From an uncultured Bacillota bacterium (GTDB lineage: Bacteria > Bacillota_I > Bacilli_A > RF39 > UBA660): a DNA stretch of 5,899 bases. The translations under genes and the position numbers were made by a program. The first letter of the stretch is position 1. The number at the start of each line of letters is the position of its first letter. The stretch spans positions 1 to 5,899 of the forward strand of contig CAMNHZ010000048.1 in NCBI GenBank assembly GCA_946540075.1, given 5' to 3'. This document shows positions 4,433-5,899 of this stretch, piece by piece. The notes under the pieces are model-generated. The model was not told the DNA's origin. It ran no database searches and worked only from the letters and a program-made list of their open reading frames with translations.

Positions 4433-5891
4433 AACGACTTCTACCTTTTACTTCTTCGTCTACTCTATCTTGCATTTGAGATAATAAATCCGTTTGTCCT
4501 TTTAATACTTCAAGATCTTCATCTGAAATATTATAAGCACGACCAATTTTATTTATTAAATCATTCATTGCATTAATTTTTTGTTGTAAACTATCAATAG
4601 TTTTTTTCTGTGAATCTATTTCTGTATCTTTATTTTGCATTGAAGATTTTAATTCATCTATCTCACGTTGTAATGTTTTTCTTGACTTTTTAATTGCTTT
4701 TGGCTTTTCTTCTTCAACTGGTTTTTCTTCAGCTGGTTTTTCTTCAGATTTTTCTTCAGATTTATTCTCTTTTTTATAAGTTTCTAATGTATTTTTAATA
4801 TTTTCAGCTTTTTCTTGTAATTTTTCTTGTTCTTTTTTTCTTTCTTCAAGTTGTTTTTTTATTGATTCCTTTTGATTATCAGTTAAATTCTCAGAATTTT
4901 CTAATTGTTTTTCGTGACGTTTAATAATACTTTGATTTTTACTGATTCTAGAATTTAGACTACCTAAATTCTGAGTTAAATCATTTTCATAAGAATTAAG
5001 TGACACAACATCATCATTTTTTGCCTTAGTCTTATCATATTCTTCATCTGTCATTAATTCTTCTGAATTAGCCAAATTTTTCATAGTAGCAACATGGTCT
5101 TTATCAGTTAAATCCGGAACAGTTGGAATTATTCCTTGGAAATTTGGATCTTTAGTGGTAACCTTAACCTTTACATCATCATTCTCATAATGATCTGCAT
5201 TATCTTTTGTTCCTAAAAATTTCAAAGATTTATCAGGTAATTTTGCCATACGTGCAAATTTATCTTTTACTTTAGCAACCTTATTTTCCACCCAGTGATA
5301 TATTCTTACACTAGTTTTATCTTCTAATAAAATAATATCTTTTTCAAGCTCTTCCATAGCCTTTTTATGGTTTTCATAATCTTTTTGTTCCACATAACTT
5401 AAATCAGTAAATTCTTTTACTTGATCATATGCTTCAATAATATTTTTTGATTCTGCATAAGCCACTTTAGCTTCTTCTATCATTTTTACAGATCTAGGTG
5501 CGAATTTATGCAATATTTTAAATTGTGGCTCTGGTAATTTTATCTTTTTAGAATATGCTGATTCTATTATTTTATTTTTAGCATTATTTATATAATTATT
5601 AAGTTGTGTAGCTAAAACATTTCCATTCTTGTCTTTTATTGTTTTATCTTCCTTAGATTCTTCTTTATTTTCTTGCTTAGTCTCTTCTTTAGAATCTTGC
5701 TTTTCATCTTTATTTTCATTATCTAATACCGCAAATTCAAGTGCATTTTTCTTAATCTCACTTAATTGTTCGTCTAGACCATATTTTTGTTCATACATAT
5801 CTAATTGATTTAATAAATCGTTATTTAGATTTTGAATATCATCTTCATTTTTAGAATCATTATGAATTCTTAGAACATCAGCTTTGGCCAT
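4431..5891 (-). CDS. Charged coiled-coil protein, function unknown
   Basis: This gene encodes 486 residues that I do not recognise. There is no signal peptide, membrane segment or cysteine, and only one tryptophan (Trp200). Its layout is: an N-terminal helical part (about 14-57); a Lys/Glu/Asp-rich linker (58-88); a basic, probably helical region with a possible compact fold (about 92-226) that includes PEPQFKILHKFAPRSVKMIEE; an acidic, less ordered stretch (229-295); a long coiled coil (about 303-375); a repetitive EEKP-type linker (376-398); and a second coiled coil (404-447), ending near 456-480 in another helix. This pattern suits a cytoplasmic scaffold, cytoskeletal or chromosome-associated protein, but that is only inference. 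The ATG at 5891 is the first in view, yet only 8 nt remain upstream, with no Shine-Dalgarno in them and no in-frame stop, so the true start may lie outside. It has its own terminator at 4406-4432 and is probably not co-transcribed with the wall genes. Confidence 0.75.
   Translation of the reverse strand: MAKADVLRIHNDSKNEDDIQNLNNDLLNQLDMYEQKYGLDEQLSEIKKNALEFAVLDNENKDEKQDSKEETKQENKEESKEDKTIKDKNGNVLATQLNNYINNAKNKIIESAYSKKIKLPEPQFKILHKFAPRSVKMIEEAKVAYAESKNIIEAYDQVKEFTDLSYVEQKDYENHKKAMEELEKDIILLEDKTSVRIYHWVENKVAKVKDKFARMAKLPDKSLKFLGTKDNADHYENDDVKVKVTTKDPNFQGIIPTVPDLTDKDHVATMKNLANSEELMTDEEYDKTKAKNDDVVSLNSYENDLTQNLGSLNSRISKNQSIIKRHEKQLENSENLTDNQKESIKKQLEERKKEQEKLQEKAENIKNTLETYKKENKSEEKSEEKPAEEKPVEEEKPKAIKKSRKTLQREIDELKSSMQNKDTEIDSQKKTIDSLQQKINAMNDLINKIGRAYNISDEDLEVLKGQTDLLSQMQDRVDEEVKGRSR
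4698..4762 (-). repeat. Degenerate 12-15-bp tandem repeat inside the coiled-coil gene
   Basis: Read on the plus strand, the unit TGGTTTTTCTTCAGC or shorter forms of it (such as ATTTTTCTTCAG) repeats about four to five times. It encodes EEKP/EEKS-type units at residues 378-398 on the minus strand, all in frame. It forms the acidic-basic linker between two predicted coiled coils. Such short in-frame repeats can change copy number by slippage, altering linker length without breaking the gene. Confidence 0.6.
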
Positions 5892-5899
5892 AATAGCAG

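Noticed and set aside
4698..4762. CRISPR-like direct repeats
   Set aside because: Units are 12-15 bp, adjacent without spacers, degenerate and in frame within a coding region.

Overview
The window is about three-quarters A+T and every gene I can support lies on the minus strand. It reads as ordinary chromosome from a low-G+C Gram-positive bacterium that still makes peptidoglycan, most likely a Bacilli, Erysipelotrichia or RF39-like gut lineage. The reasons are the base composition, strong Shine-Dalgarno sites related to AGGAGGTGAT, consensus sigma-A-type promoters, CCA encoded in a tRNA gene, and the gene families present. The tryptophan codons I checked are TGG and all visible stops are TAA or TAG, so the sequence does not call for a code in which UGA is read as Trp. 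The taxon is inference from this one window.

In the direction of transcription (high to low coordinates) there are three parts. (1) 4431-5891 holds a large, highly charged, coiled-coil-rich protein of unknown function, closed by a clear intrinsic terminator at 4406-4432. Its 5' end lies at the window edge. (2) A near-consensus promoter at 4366-4394 starts a compact four-gene unit: an NfeD-like membrane protein with an OB domain (3906-4346), an alpha/beta hydrolase (3153-3887), a MurF-type ligase with an N-terminal membrane domain (1561-3150) and a D-Ala-D-Ala ligase (347-1531). A terminator at 326-356 overlaps the last stop codon. Gaps between genes are 18, 2 and 29 nt. (3) Two tRNA genes, Lys(CTT) and a partial Ile(GAT) that runs off the window, each have their own promoter with a 17-bp spacer.

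Ddl and MurF act in consecutive steps: Ddl joins two D-alanines and MurF attaches the dipeptide to UDP-MurNAc-tripeptide, giving the pentapeptide precursor of lipid II. The co-transcribed hydrolase and NfeD-like protein suggest a cell-envelope unit, but their exact roles are not shown by the sequence.

No obviously new system, mobile element, CRISPR array or phage module is present. The points most worth a second look are the MurF whose usual substrate-binding N-terminal domain seems replaced by a multi-pass membrane region, sequence variants and a Gly/Lys-rich tail in Ddl, the hydrolase tightly coupled to murF, the unidentified coiled-coil protein, and a long perfect inverted repeat between the tRNA genes.
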